From Umbilicaria muhlenbergii (Eukaryota > Ascomycota > Lecanoromycetes > Umbilicariales > Umbilicariaceae): DNA of 64,000 bases. Positions 43,372 to 54,710 of this stretch are shown here, piece by piece. The stretch lies in NCBI GenBank assembly GCA_000611775.1, contig KK106985.1, positions 248,001 through 312,000 on the forward strand, given 5' to 3'. The number at the start of each line of letters is the position of its first letter. The first letter of the stretch is position 1. Under the pieces are notes generated by a model. That model was not told the origin of the DNA and did not search any database. It saw nothing but the letters and a program-made list of their open reading frames with translations. Position numbers and translations under genes: made by a program.

Positions 43372-46300
43372 ATCGAAAGTCTTTAGTGACGTTGATCTGG
43401 GTCTGGGCGGTGAGACGTGAGTGATGGTAGGAGCCAAAGCTTTGCCTGTCAGCGCATGAGACGTGATCAATAGCAACGTGAATTTCCGAAGTCTTTCAAT
43501 GATATACTCTGCCGGTTCACAGAAGATGATCTTGCGACTCAGAGTGTAGAATCACATACAAGACATGCTTCGCGCAGATTCCTGCATGGAACAGCTCTGC
43601 TCCATGCTCGCTACCTGGTCATCGAACATGTAGAAAAGGCGATCTCGAGTCAACACTCGAGTCGCGATACCGTCTCTCCAACATCAGCACACGGTAGCAT
43701 GGATCGGAGAAGCTGTTTTACACCGCGGCAACGGGCTTCATATGGGGCAGTCGATGTTGAAACAGCACACCGAGCGCGAAGGTGTGAGGTGCGCGTGGAG
43801 GTGATTCGTGGCCGAGGCGCATCCGGATCTCTGTGACACCGGTAGTCGAAGAATCTATGTAGATGGCTGCGTGGTAAGACCCTCCTGCTGGTAAGATTGA
43901 GCTGCCAGTCGTTGCGGCGTGGAGGATCAGGACGACGAGAGGATGCGGAGCTCCAGACAGGCCAGCCGTACAGACGTACAGACGTACAGACGTACAGACG
44001 TACAGACAGGCCGGACAAGCTCAGGCAAGCTCGACGGGCCAGTGGGCGGCGAGGGGGAGGGGCATTGGGAATCGGGTAGGCCACTCGACCCCGGCGGGGC
44101 AGCGGTGCACGGATCAGCCAGCGAGGCTACCTTACCACGCTTACCTTGGAGCAGAGCAGCGGACGCCGACTGCCCCCAGGGCCCCCGGCTGGGCTCCGGC
44201 TGGCCCCCGGCTGCCCCCCGACGGCCCCCCTTCCATTCTTCACTCCAAACTCGGTCAGCCAGTGACGGGCCGGCGTTGCGACCGGGGCCAGCAGAGCACT
44301 CACGACGCCGACGCATGACAGGCCGAGCCCCGCCAAGCTGACGCGGGCTGCTGCAGGCGCATGCAGCGCTATGCAGGCGGGTGCAGGACGGTGCAGGCTG
44401 GTGCGGGCTAGTGCGGGCGTGTGAGCCTTGTGCCGTCCCTTTCGGGCGTGCTGCAGGTCCGGCCATCACTTCACTCTGGCAGCACCGTCACCTTCCAACC
44501 GGTACAGCTTACCCTACTGCCGCCATGGAGAGACACCGGCGCCTTCGTCGTTCTCGATGCAAATCACGCACCACCAGCACCCGTTCGGCCTAAGCCCAGA
44601 AGAGCGGGGCCCTTCCGATCAAATCATCATGACCTCGCAGCACCCCCATCCGATTGGCCCCCCGCCTGCGCAGACACGCTCGTCGGTCAACGAGGTCGTC
44701 CCATTCCACGGCCACAGGCAAAACCCTCTGCTTCCGGTCCTGCGCTCCAACGGATCATCTGAGCACTGAGCAGCGATGATCGCGCATTCTGCTGGTGCGT
44801 CTGCGTGCCGCCAGCACGAGGTCCTGTAGAAAGCCGCATGCTGGCGTGGATGCGACTCGTTGGGTGCTGAGCTGGCAGTGCGGATGCACTGCCACATGCG
44901 CTTCAGCAGCCTGATAATTTCCGTGTCCATCGAATGCCGGTCCAGAGGGACATCAAATGGCGGTCACTCCCCTGATGCATGATGACTCCTACATCACCGT
45001 GTTTGCATCCTGGGACTGTTGTGATGTTTTGATCGTATCACGCGGTATTTACACTTCCGAACGACTGTACTTCTTATGGGGGCGCCTACTCCTGTTGCGA
45101 GACCAGATTCCTCGACAAAGTTCTGGTCTGGCAGTCCGCGCACGACGTGGAGCGTTGCTGACACGGCTCGTTGAATGGGGAAGATAAGCTCCTCTACTTA
45201 CAGCTCAACAGTTTCACCTTGATCCAGCCAGGAAAGACCCGGTGATTATATGGCGAAAGCTGGGGATCTTGGCCAGCAACAGAGCCCATACATGGGTCAG
45301 ATAGTCTACAATTCTCGAAAGCACGCCTTGTCCAGTTGAAACTACCTTGCCTTGCTCAAGAGCGTAACCCTATATTGGAGGGAGGGACCGTGGTGAAAGG
45401 TGTCGTCGACCTTGTCGTTCTTACGTGACCTTGAAAGGCTAGACGAACGAAATCGCCTTGAAGGGGAGCACGGAGGCTTATAACAGGTGATCGGCTCTCT
45501 CGAGAGGTAGCCGTTGTGCTTGCATCCCAAGCTCGTCGTGATGGTTTCGACACGTCACAACCGGGTTAGTTGCCGCATCCAAGAGTGATTGCGTGGCATG
45601 GCCGTTCCGTGACGGTTCCGCGACGAGCCCGTGGCTGTAGGGAGAGCGAGTGTAACCAAGATGAAACCGTTGTTCTCGATGTTTCCCCTCAGGAAAGGAT
45701 GCCCGAACAGGCTAGAAGGAAGTCAAACAGCCGGGGCTCCTCAGGCCAAGGGCTCGACCGCGTCCAGCCCTACAAGGGTGGCTTTTAGAGTTAGCGGGCA
45801 AAAACTCCGGCGCCGATTACGTCGGGACTGAGGTCCGATTTTTCGAAATCCCTCACCACCGCCTCGCGTGCCCTCCCCGTTCACTCGCCCCGCGTACACC
45901 GACTTCAGTCCACAACCATCGTGGCGTGCAGCGAGAAGCTCTGCTTACCTGGCCGTTCTCATCAGATTCAACCAGCAACAACAACCCAATTGCGCTGCTG
46001 CACAAACTTGGCCCGAAGAAGCGCACGAAGCAGTCGTGCTTGCCAAACGTCAAACCCCCGCCACCTGCCCCAGAAGTATCGTCGCTGGTAGTTTGCTGCT
46101 ACTACCTTTCTGTGGGCTTCTCATCTAAAGAACCCTTATAACCATCTGTATGGCCTCTTCGATGTAAGCTGGCCACCGCGAAACCAACCATCAATCCGCT
46201 CTGCCTTGCTCCATGAGCCGCAAGGACCTGCTACGTTTCCTATCCAAGCCAGCCAAGTAAGCATGACTCTGCCTTTGCACTGTCCCGGTAGCCGTTGAAT

Positions 46301-46772
46301 GCAACCAGCGAAAGTCACAGATGCTGACTGGTTTCTTGATTTGCTCTAGGCCTCGATAACATCAGCTACGTGCTTTCGGATTCTTCAATCCATACAACAA
46401 CTCAACTGAGCAGATATCCTCGTCTGCTAGACCCGATACTTTCACCGGGTATCGGTATCTTCCAGCGCGAGGGTCACCTTCGATAGCCACAATTCCTTGG
46501 CTCAAGGCTTTCTTCATTCCGCTCTCGGCTCGACCTCCATAACAACCTCCCAAAGACCAAGGATATACGCCTACTGCTGCTGGCAAAAGCCAGCCTCCAT
46601 AGCCCTCCCACGTCCGTGGGCCTTCTCTTCACAGGCGGGCACCGCATTGTTCGTCTGGGTGGCAGATTCCGCTTCTCTAAGCCAGTCAAGCAATTGACAT
46701 CTACCTTTCACCTCTCATTGATCACGCGCAGAGTCCCTGAATTAGGTCTTCGTACCGGGCTTCTGCACGGAG
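43372..46772. other. 3.4-kb gene-poor region with simple repeats
   Basis: No frame here resembles a protein I know. It contains the GTACAGAC microsatellite, a C/G-rich block at 44160-44240 and a set of degenerate 9-10-bp GTGCAGGCG-like units at 44340-44425. Part of the right side is presumably the SPE2 promoter and leader. Confidence 0.45.
43968..44007. repeat. GTACAGAC x5 microsatellite
   Basis: Five perfect consecutive copies of an 8-bp unit. The count is likely to vary between strains. Not in a supported gene. Confidence 0.95.
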
Positions 46773-48463
46773 ATGGTCAATACTGACATACCTAAGCATT
46801 ATACAGCTTCGCCGTCCTCTTTTGGTGGGACGCCGCAGCTGACCATAAATCGTGAGGTTACGGTAGACCTCGACTCCACCAATGTATTTGAGGGTACGTT
46901 CGAGTCTGTATATTTATCGTACAACATGCTTATATGTATCCAGGCCCTGAAAAGCTTCTTGAAGTGTGGTTCTGTGCATCTCCAGCCACTCTCCCAGCGT
47001 CCACTCCACCAAATGGGCTAAAGGTGGTGCCATCCGAGATATGGAAGGACATGCTCGACCTGGTCAATTGTAAAGTCTTGTCGGTCGTCGAATCCGAGCA
47101 TGTCGATGCCTACCTTTTGTCCGAGTCGAGCATGTTCGTCTTCCCTCATAAGCTTATACTGAAGACCTGCGGTACTACCACGCTTCTGGCTGGCTTGCCA
47201 AGGATCCTTGAAATTGCAGCAACTGCCGCTGGTTTCCCACAGATTAGTCCTCATGGAACCCCAGCTCGTGGTATTCCCATTGCTGCGAGCCCTTATCGTG
47301 TCTTTTATAGCCGGAAGAATTTTCTGTTTCCTGACCGCCAGCACGGGCCACACCGTAGCTGGAGGGACGAGGTCAAGACTCTAGACGGACTATTTCTCGG
47401 AGGGAGTGCGTACATGATCGGTAAAATGAATGGCGAGCATTGGTATCTTTACCTGACGGAGCCAAACACAAGGTTGACACCGCCGGCGAGCCCTTTGAAA
47501 GCCAGAACGGAAACTAAGTTGCTTGAGTTGCCACCAGTTCCTAGGACAGCCATGGGGGCAAACACTCCAGCCGACGCTCTGGACGATGAGACGCTGGAAG
47601 TTCTGATGACTGACCTGGACGAGGATAATGCAAAGCACTTCTATCTAGACCACGCGAGTGCGGTCGCGGAGGGTCGGTACCTTCAACGCTCGCGAGAAGC
47701 GAGGGGAGACGCTGCAGATCATTTAGCAACCATCAATGGGCATGACCTGGCCAAAGTGAAACTCAACGGCAATGGGCACGGCCACGTCGGAAATACTCGT
47801 CATAACCAGGATGCGGTTGACATTTTCAGCAACACCTCTTCGGAAAACGGCGAATTCAGCTCAGACGAAGAAGACTCTTTCCCCGAAGAGCTCGCCACCG
47901 AAGGCCACGCCCTCGGCACCGTCGTTTCCGAATCCTCCGGCCTCGCCGACGTCTACCCACCCAGCAAGTACCCCGACGCCCGCATCGACGCCTACCTCTT
48001 CACCCCCTGCGGCTTCTCCGCCAACGGCGTCATCCCCGCCCCCGACGCCGGTCCCGGCACCGGCGGCAAAGCCACCCACTACTTCACCGTGCACGTCACG
48101 CCCGAGCCGCACTGCTCGTACGCCTCGTTCGAAAGCAACGTGCCGAGCCGACAGACCGGTCGCGAGACGGCCGAGGTGATTGAACAGGTCGTCAACATCT
48201 TCAAGCCCGGCCGTTTCTCCGTTACGCTTTTCGAAACCAAACCGAGCGTCAAGGAGGCGAATGGCGATTTGGATGTCTTGGCGGAGATCAAGGCTATTGA
48301 GAGACAGGCGGCGAGGAAGAGTATGCGGATGGATCATGTGAGGGGGTATCGACGCGTGGAGAGGATTGTGCATGATTTGGAGGGGTATGATCTTGTGTTT
48401 CGGTATTATGAGCGGTTCGATTGGGAAGGGGGGGCGCCGAGGTTGGGGGAGGCGGTATTTTAG
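46773..48463 (+). CDS. SPE2: S-adenosylmethionine decarboxylase proenzyme
   Basis: Exon 1 (46773-46893) and exon 2 (46944-48463) over a 50-nt intron give 546 residues, longer than yeast Spe2 (396). The processing site is plain: DAYLLSESSMFVFPHKLILK, where the proenzyme cuts itself between Glu and Ser to make the pyruvoyl group, followed by TCGTTTLL with the catalytic Cys. YSRKNFLFPDRQ and GGSAYMIGKMNGEHWYLYLT follow. A 120-residue acidic, Asn/His-rich insertion (about residues 275-370) separates these from the last domain (DAYLFTPCGFSANG, then HVTPEPHCSYASFE). The enzyme makes decarboxylated AdoMet for spermidine and spermine. Such genes are often controlled by an upstream ORF; I could not identify one. 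Confidence 0.95.
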
Positions 48464-49559
48464 ATAGGGCGTGGGCATGGGGGTGGTGGGGAAGACGGAG
48501 ATGGCTTTGTGGGGAGGGGGAGGGGGAGTTTGGGCGGGCAAATTGCGTGACGAGGGCAGATTCATGCTGGGGAGGGTTGACTTTGGAGCGGGAATCTATG
48601 TTTCTTCGAATACATCTTTTATTTCTTTTTCTTTTCCTTTCTTTTTTTAAAACTCTCGTGATTAGATAGGTAGCAGTATTGACGACTTGTTTTTCTTCCT
48701 ACGCAGGTATTTCTACAAATGCATATGGAATGGGGATGACGTTCCGAGTCGTGATATCGCTGCATCAGGAAGGGAGGGGAGCGAGCGACGTCGTTTGTCG
48801 TCTTGCGCGGTGGATGTTCAAGCCTCTTCGAGATACCGGGGTTTTCCACTGTGAAATCGATCTGATTGGCGGGCGTGGAGGGGTTGGCGGACGTTGGTTC
48901 GGTTAAGCGTGTGGACGGCAAGGGGGACGGGCTCAGTTGCACGCATCTCTTATCCCCCGGTACGGGAATGGCAACGTTTCAGGGTTTGTGCCTGAGCCAC
49001 TGAAGGGGTTCGGCCATCTTTCAGCAGACAGAAGTGTTGTTGCCGGGAGGGATCACGTTTCATGATCGTTCTAGAACACGTACTCGACGCAGGGGTTGTG
49101 CGATTCTTGGATGGACGATGGCTAACGAGATAGATCTGGCGTGATATAGTGGATTTGGGACTTGGAGTTGGACTTGTGGTGGTATTACTTTCGTTTACGT
49201 GGTTGGACTTGTGGAGAAATGAGAGAAATGGGTGGAGTGAAGCTCACAGGGCCGTTATGATGGGGAAAGTTTGGGTGTTATGGATGGGGAGCTTTGTCGC
49301 TGCTTGCTTCGCCTTGCCTTCGGGAATCCTTTGCCACGCGACTCGATCTGCAAAGTGTTGGTGTGCCGACCGGCGGTGCTGGAACGTGAGTTGACGCGGT
49401 CCCCGTCAGGAAGAACAGCCATCACGGTTTGAGTGGCGAATATCCTCAATACTAGAAAATCAGGAGGCTAACACGATTCTTCGTCCGCGATAGAACCCTC
49501 TATCGCCGCACCTTCAACCCCAACCCCCAGCCCCAGCGAGAAAACTCCACCCCCGCACC
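48464..49559. other. intergenic after SPE2
   Basis: About 1.1 kb. The first 80 bp are G-rich (end of the SPE2 skew island), followed by T-rich sequence near 48620. No supported gene. Confidence 0.4.
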
Positions 49560-49930
49560 ACCAAAATAACCACAATCTGGTTCGCCAATATGTAAATCCA
49601 CATAATAATCACCCTGACCGCCGCCTGGGCCGCCACCTCCCCGACCGGCACCACACTCCGCGCACTCCTCAACGAAGCCTCGGCGGTCATCCTCCTCGGC
49701 ATCCAGAGCAGTGTGGACGGGGTGATACCAATGGGTGAGTGGACGTTTCCTTCGGGGACGACGAGCGTGCAGATGAGGGTCAGGAATGCGGGGAATCATC
49801 AGACGACGTGGGGGGTGCTGAATGCGACGTTGGTGGCGGTGGAGGGGTGATGCAGGTGTATGGGTGGGGGCTGGCGAGCTTTGATATTTATGATGGGGGG
49901 AATTGGGTTGGGGTGGGGTCTATTACGTAG
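49560..49930 (+). pseudogene. frameshifted remnant of a small fungal protein gene
   Basis: A frame from about 49604 reads ITLTAAWAATSPTGTTLRAL, LLGIQSSVDGVIPMGEWTF and RNAGNHQTTWGVLNATLVAV, then meets a stop at about 49850. One base further the next frame continues sensibly: VMQVYGWGLASFDIYDGGNW and VGVGSIT to a stop at 49930. The two parts look like one protein separated by loss of one G in a G run. Upstream the frame is blocked by a TAA (about 49596) without an ATG. I recall small fungal proteins of this type (NHQTTWGVL...FDIYDG), function unknown. A sequencing error in the G run is the main alternative. Confidence 0.5.
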
Positions 49931-50135
49931 GTGGACGGACGTGTGCGCTTGGAGGCGGGATGGGCGGGGCGGACGGTGGGTGAGGCGGCTCCGAGGGTGG
50001 AGATCCCAGGGGCTCTAATGAGAGCTCGCGGGGTGCTTGTGCCGTGTTGGGAAGGGAGGGCGGAGGCAGTTGCGGTGATGTGTGACGAGTCGTGGACTTG
50101 TTGGTTTGGTTGTCTGGGATTGATACCGGAGCCAA

Positions 50136-51239
50136 TCATTTCCCCAGGAGTCTGTTCAAGGCCTCTTTTGCGCCTGCATCTCTATTGCCCGGGCTCGATG
50201 GTCCATCACAGGCAGTGGGATGCCGTAGCCAGGAAGGGACGAGGCTAGTGAGGGTCGTGAAGTCGACGGAAGAAGCTGGCCTCTCGAATGGCGGAGGCGA
50301 GAAAGGACTCGGCCGCGGCTTGGCGATTGGAAGACATTCGAGCGAATTGGAGACTTGCGTTGTTTGCGAGGTTTCTGCTATTGGAGCTGCTGTTCGGATT
50401 ACGTGCTCTTGCGGGGAGCCAGGTCGAGCGTCCAGTAGTGCCCAGCTCGCTGACTTGGCTCGGGAGTGGCGGTTGTCCTGCAAAGGGCGGCGTGTTCGAT
50501 CATCCTCTTGCTCCCTGCCGTCCCAGAGTCTCTCGTGGCTGGAACTCGCTTCTTCGACAGGCAGAAGACGATGACGGAAACCAGCATCTACCGAATCGTT
50601 TGCTCGTTGAAAGGTTGCTGGAGTGAACTCTGCCTGAGGTGGCATGTGACTGCTGTATTCATTCGCCAAACTCATCTTGCTCTTCCCGCAGATCTCTGCT
50701 ATTCTGTCAATGGGTACCCTGATGTCAGAACTGATCGACTGAAGGATCTCCTGGAACGAGAACGCTTCGAATGGTGGCAGTTCATAGGTGGATTTCTCAA
50801 CACTCCTGTCCTGCATCCGATCTGACGCGTCTGGAATGGTGGCTTTGGAAGAGGGCATATCAATGGAATGGCTCCGGACAAGCACGGGCTTGGAGTTAGC
50901 TGCAGAGCTGGGTCGAATTGACTTTGCTGCCGTGCCGTTCAATCGACGTAGAGCAGTTGCACGGTGGGCACGAGCGGCCTCGTCGATGGTTGAGATAGCT
51001 CCAGCACGAGAGTCGGTAGCAGATGCGTCCAGCCGGTTGGTACCAGAGGCACGAGCGATGAAAGCCTCAGATGGAAGTGACTGACTGTATATCGTGGCCT
51101 CGGAAGTAGAGGATTTTCTGATGCCAATGCCATGCTTCCTTAACTTAATGTGCGTGCCATGCTCCCCGCTATCATGCACGCCTTGTGCTGCCGTGTCGAC
51201 TTCTGCAGGCAACGACTCTCGGCTCTTGGTCTCCGACAT
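50136..51239 (-). CDS. hypothetical, mostly disordered protein
   Basis: An uninterrupted frame of 367 residues from the ATG at 51239 (a longer form would start at 51290). It is rich in Ser, Arg and Pro, with one compact, conserved-looking segment near the middle: STYELPPFEAFSFQEILQSI then SDIRVPIDRIAEICGKSKMS. Near its end comes SLVPSWLRHP. No signal peptide, membrane helix or catalytic motif. I do not recognise the family. The regular codon use and length suggest a real gene. Confidence 0.55.
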   Translation of the reverse strand: MSETKSRESLPAEVDTAAQGVHDSGEHGTHIKLRKHGIGIRKSSTSEATIYSQSLPSEAFIARASGTNRLDASATDSRAGAISTIDEAARAHRATALRRLNGTAAKSIRPSSAANSKPVLVRSHSIDMPSSKATIPDASDRMQDRSVEKSTYELPPFEAFSFQEILQSISSDIRVPIDRIAEICGKSKMSLANEYSSHMPPQAEFTPATFQRANDSVDAGFRHRLLPVEEASSSHERLWDGREQEDDRTRRPLQDNRHSRAKSASWALLDARPGSPQEHVIRTAAPIAETSQTTQVSNSLECLPIAKPRPSPFSPPPFERPASSVDFTTLTSLVPSWLRHPTACDGPSSPGNRDAGAKEALNRLLGK

Positions 51240-52296
51240 GATTGGAATGTAACGTAAGGGCAACAGATTGGCCGTATCAGCTTCTCGCATGTCTCTAAGA
51301 CGTAGAGTGCAGAACTAGAAGCACGCGGAGCTGAAGTTTGAAACCAAGAGCGGGTGGATGCAGTCCTCATGCAATGTGCGCTGGCATCTGCACATTCGGC
51401 TGTTGAAGATCTGAGCTTCTGCAGACACAGCATGAATATGCCGGCCAATTATTGATCGGCCAACGCAGACATTGCAGACATTCGACAGAACGCGGGAAAT
51501 AAGTCGCAGGGTTTACGGTGGGATTGCATGTAGCTCTGACCCAAGACGCCGGACCTGTTAGATCTCAAGATCTCGGTGGCGTCCGGTGTACAAGTTCGCA
51601 GGAACGCACCAGCTTCTAGAAATGGTGCGCGAACAAAGCACGATGGCGCAAGAAAGTCGCTTCGATATCCTTCGCAATGGGTACCCTGGTAGGTTATACG
51701 GCAGTTCTGGCAGAAGACATCGGTGAATGATAGCAAAATTGAGCAATAATCCTAGCATGGCAAATACCTGAGGATCCAATAATGCTGGTACAGTCTGCGC
51801 ACGCTGATCGAGTCCAAGATGTGGTTGACCTATCAAGGAGGGCCCCCGGTTCCAGCTGCGAACTGCCATTTCTTATGATGGTGCACCTGCCATGCTTTTG
51901 CAAACAATGATCGCCCGCATATCTCGTGTGCACTGGCATGTAGAGGATGCAACAGATGCATCCCAATGTCAAAGAAGAGTGAAAATAGATTGAACTTGAT
52001 CTGACTGCTGCCATCCATGTCGAGACCATGTCGAATCCGACGTCATCGCATGAAGCAAGCAGGGCAGCGAAGCTATCGACGAAGATGCTATTGACAAAAG
52101 TGTTGTCGACAGCTCGGGGGCACCTCAACCACCATTGCTGTCGCCAAGCGGCAACGTTCAATATAAAACCTTGAGGCTCCTCACACACCATTCCAACCGA
52201 AAGTGAGAGTTGTGCAATCATTATGCGCCGCTAACTGCACAAAAACAAAATGCACGCTGTGCACCCAAGAACCCAAGGCCGAACAACTGCCGTCTA
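51240..52296. other. 1.06-kb intergenic region
   Basis: Only short, unrelated frames on both strands. No gene, RNA or repeat that I can support. Confidence 0.4.
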
Positions 52297-53294
52297 CTAT
52301 GAGCCACCCGCGATGGTCCGCATGGCCTCGTCCTCTTCATCCAGATCCATACCATCAACCGCCTCCGGATGCCTGCACACTCTCATTAGTCATTAATCCT
52401 CTCTCACACCAGACCTCCATGGTCTAGATTCTGGAGAGTGCCACATACCCCAGTAACCCCTTTACATCCTTCATCTCGTAATGCTTCTTCCGCATCTCCT
52501 CGAACTTCCTATGCTTCTCTCTCTCCTCCATACTCAGTCCCACATTGTCCCCATGTCCCTGCTCGTCAACTACAACCTGCTTCTCGCCCTTCGAGCTCCC
52601 TGACCCAGATCGCGTGATGCGATTGCTGCCGTCGCCAGTATCGTCTATAGAGTCCGGCACAGCTTCTTCCGGCTCCCCCAACTCGAGGCCGGGGATCTCG
52701 TCTTCCTTGGTGCGGGCCCTGCCGCCGCCGACTTTGTCAAGCTCGTCGACGACTAGCTCGTCCGCATCTAGCGTGCGCATCTCATCGTCGTCTTCTTCGG
52801 GATCATAGCGTTTGGCGTACGGGGTTTTGGGCTCGTCGATCTTCATCGTCGCGCTCTTTTCCTGCTCCGCCAGATACAGATTCGCCTCGTCCCATTTGAG
52901 GCGCGGGTTATTGTCTTCATCTTCATTGCCGGAATTTGCAAGGCCCGGGGTGTTGGATTGGCGGCGGGAGATCGAGCCGCGCGGGTTCGAGGAGTTGCGG
53001 CGACGGCCGGCATTTTGGAGCGTGTTTTGCAGGGTGATGTCTTTCTCTGAGATACCACGATCTAGGCTCGGCCGCCCGTCCGAGGCCGGAGCGGTTTGGG
53101 TAGTCGGAGGTTCGGTCGGGGCGGCGGCTGAGTTTGGGGGCGATTGGTGGTAGGAGTTTTTGAGGATGCCTGGTTGAGCGATCAGTGGATATTGACTGTT
53201 GTCTCGTTTCGTCTTGGACGATCGACCGCTCACCCTTTGGGCGCTTCGGCACCTCCGCGCTATGGAGCTTGCTGGTCGGCGAGACTTGTGTCAT
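52297..53294 (-). CDS. protein phosphatase inhibitor 2 (IPP-2/Glc8 family)
   Basis: Three exons, 53294-53234, 53169-52449 and 52372-52297, with introns of 64 nt (GTGAGC) and 76 nt (GTATGT, ACTAATGA branch), give 285 residues. The first splice makes the inhibitor-2 motif PKRPKGILKNS, which docks on PP1. The second block is LKWDEANLYLAEQEKSATMK, close to the canonical WDEmNI. The third is KKHYEMKDVKGLLGHPE, the HYNE-like region, completed only by splicing to exon 3 with its acidic end. These are the three PP1 contacts of the family. It inhibits, and also chaperones, type-1 phosphatase in cytosol and nucleus. The middle contains an acidic linker. Confidence 0.92.
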
Positions 53295-54710
53295 GTTCAG
53301 ATCCAATACCTAGATCTTTGTGCGATGATGATCGAGAATTGCATGTGATAGTTTGAGGAATGGCGGGGATCCTCCGCATGCAGCTTCCACGGGAACGGCG
53401 TGTTTAGAAGTCGTTGGCTGTGTTGATAAGGATTGTATGCAAGTGCCAGGATATCGCGTCGTGATCTCGTATTGAGGTGTTGTAGCAAAGCCTTGATGTC
53501 ATCAACAGTGAATTCTTGCTGTGGAGGATGAAGTGGAGTGGTTTATTAAGCACATGGCATGCGATGAAGAGAGACTCTCATTGTTATTGGTAGTGGGGTA
53601 AGGTAAAGTGAGCCAGCCTCCCAGCCAGCCTCCCAGCCAGCCTCTGCGCCAATGACGCTTGTGCTTATGACGCCGTTCGTCGGTACTTGTCAGCGAAACC
53701 CAGCCAACGGCTGGCGCAGACACCAATAACGCCGTATTCTCGATAGCTGATCAGTTGGACGTTGACTGTCGTGCTTCTCGCGTGGTCGAAGCTTCCGTGA
53801 CTGAAGTCTGCCACTTGGTTTGTCCGCCAGTTCATCTTGTCCCTGCGCCAGACGGCCGCCGAAATACGCATCGCAGCTGCTACAGGACGGCACACAGACG
53901 ATCTCCTACCCCATTTCCCCACTTGCTTCCAACTACGTCCTACAACCTCGCTGCCGGATCTGAGAGTCTCCTTGTATACACCCAATGGCTTTTTGCATGA
54001 TTTGATTCTCTTCGAGAGGACCGCATGTATTTTAGACTTCTCAGAGCAAAAGAACTTCCTCTCGGCACCCCGTTGCACCGTATGCGGCACCGGGGCACCT
54101 ATCGACACGCATCAATCCAAAGATCAATCCCAATTCATCATCAACCTTCTTTCCTCTGCACGTGGTCCAATTATACATGATCCCAGCATGCAGCGGCGTG
54201 AAGTCTTTTGTAGTATATCTCCATATTCGACTCGGCCACAGAGAGAGCAAAACTCACTAAGGTACAGTCTATTGGTACTATGCAAGTACATCCCATTGTG
54301 TGATGCTCACTTCGCATGCCTGCATGGACCTCCAATGATCTAGGGCAATACAGCATACATGAAGCGGTATTATTTGCATGAACAGCCGCTTTCTTGGGCC
54401 GTCCAATCAGCCAAATGCTGGGACCAATCATCCCCATCAATCGACGAACCATACAGGCCAAAGGTCGGATCGGCCTTTGACAACATTAAGCCTCGATTAT
54501 CAATATCCTTCATTGGGAGAATGTGGCTTTAACATCCTAGCCATTCCAGCGGATTGTAGTGCTCAGGGGCTTATGGCGATCAAGAACGGGTTCAATAATA
54601 ATGACCGACTCGAACAGATTTGGGGGCCAATAAATGTATATTGTCATCCCGCAGACCAGCTATTGCAGCATCTCTAGATATCTTGGGTGCATGGTGAACC
54701 GCCGTCGTGC
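53295..54710. other. 1.4-kb intergenic region
   Basis: Holds a short CCAGCCTCCCAG repeat (53613-53644). A plus-strand frame at 53837-54343 is long but has no recognisable features. Otherwise nothing seen. Confidence 0.4.
53613..53644. repeat. 12-bp tandem repeat CCAGCCTCCCAG, 2.7 copies
   Basis: Two perfect and one partial copy head to tail. Confidence 0.9.

Noticed and set aside
43968-44007. Considered as a CRISPR-like array
   Set aside because: The 8-bp units are contiguous with no spacers, and the genome is eukaryotic; it is a microsatellite.
53837-54343. 168-codon plus-strand frame upstream of SEN2
   Set aside because: No domain, irregular composition and no splice partners; kept as intergenic.
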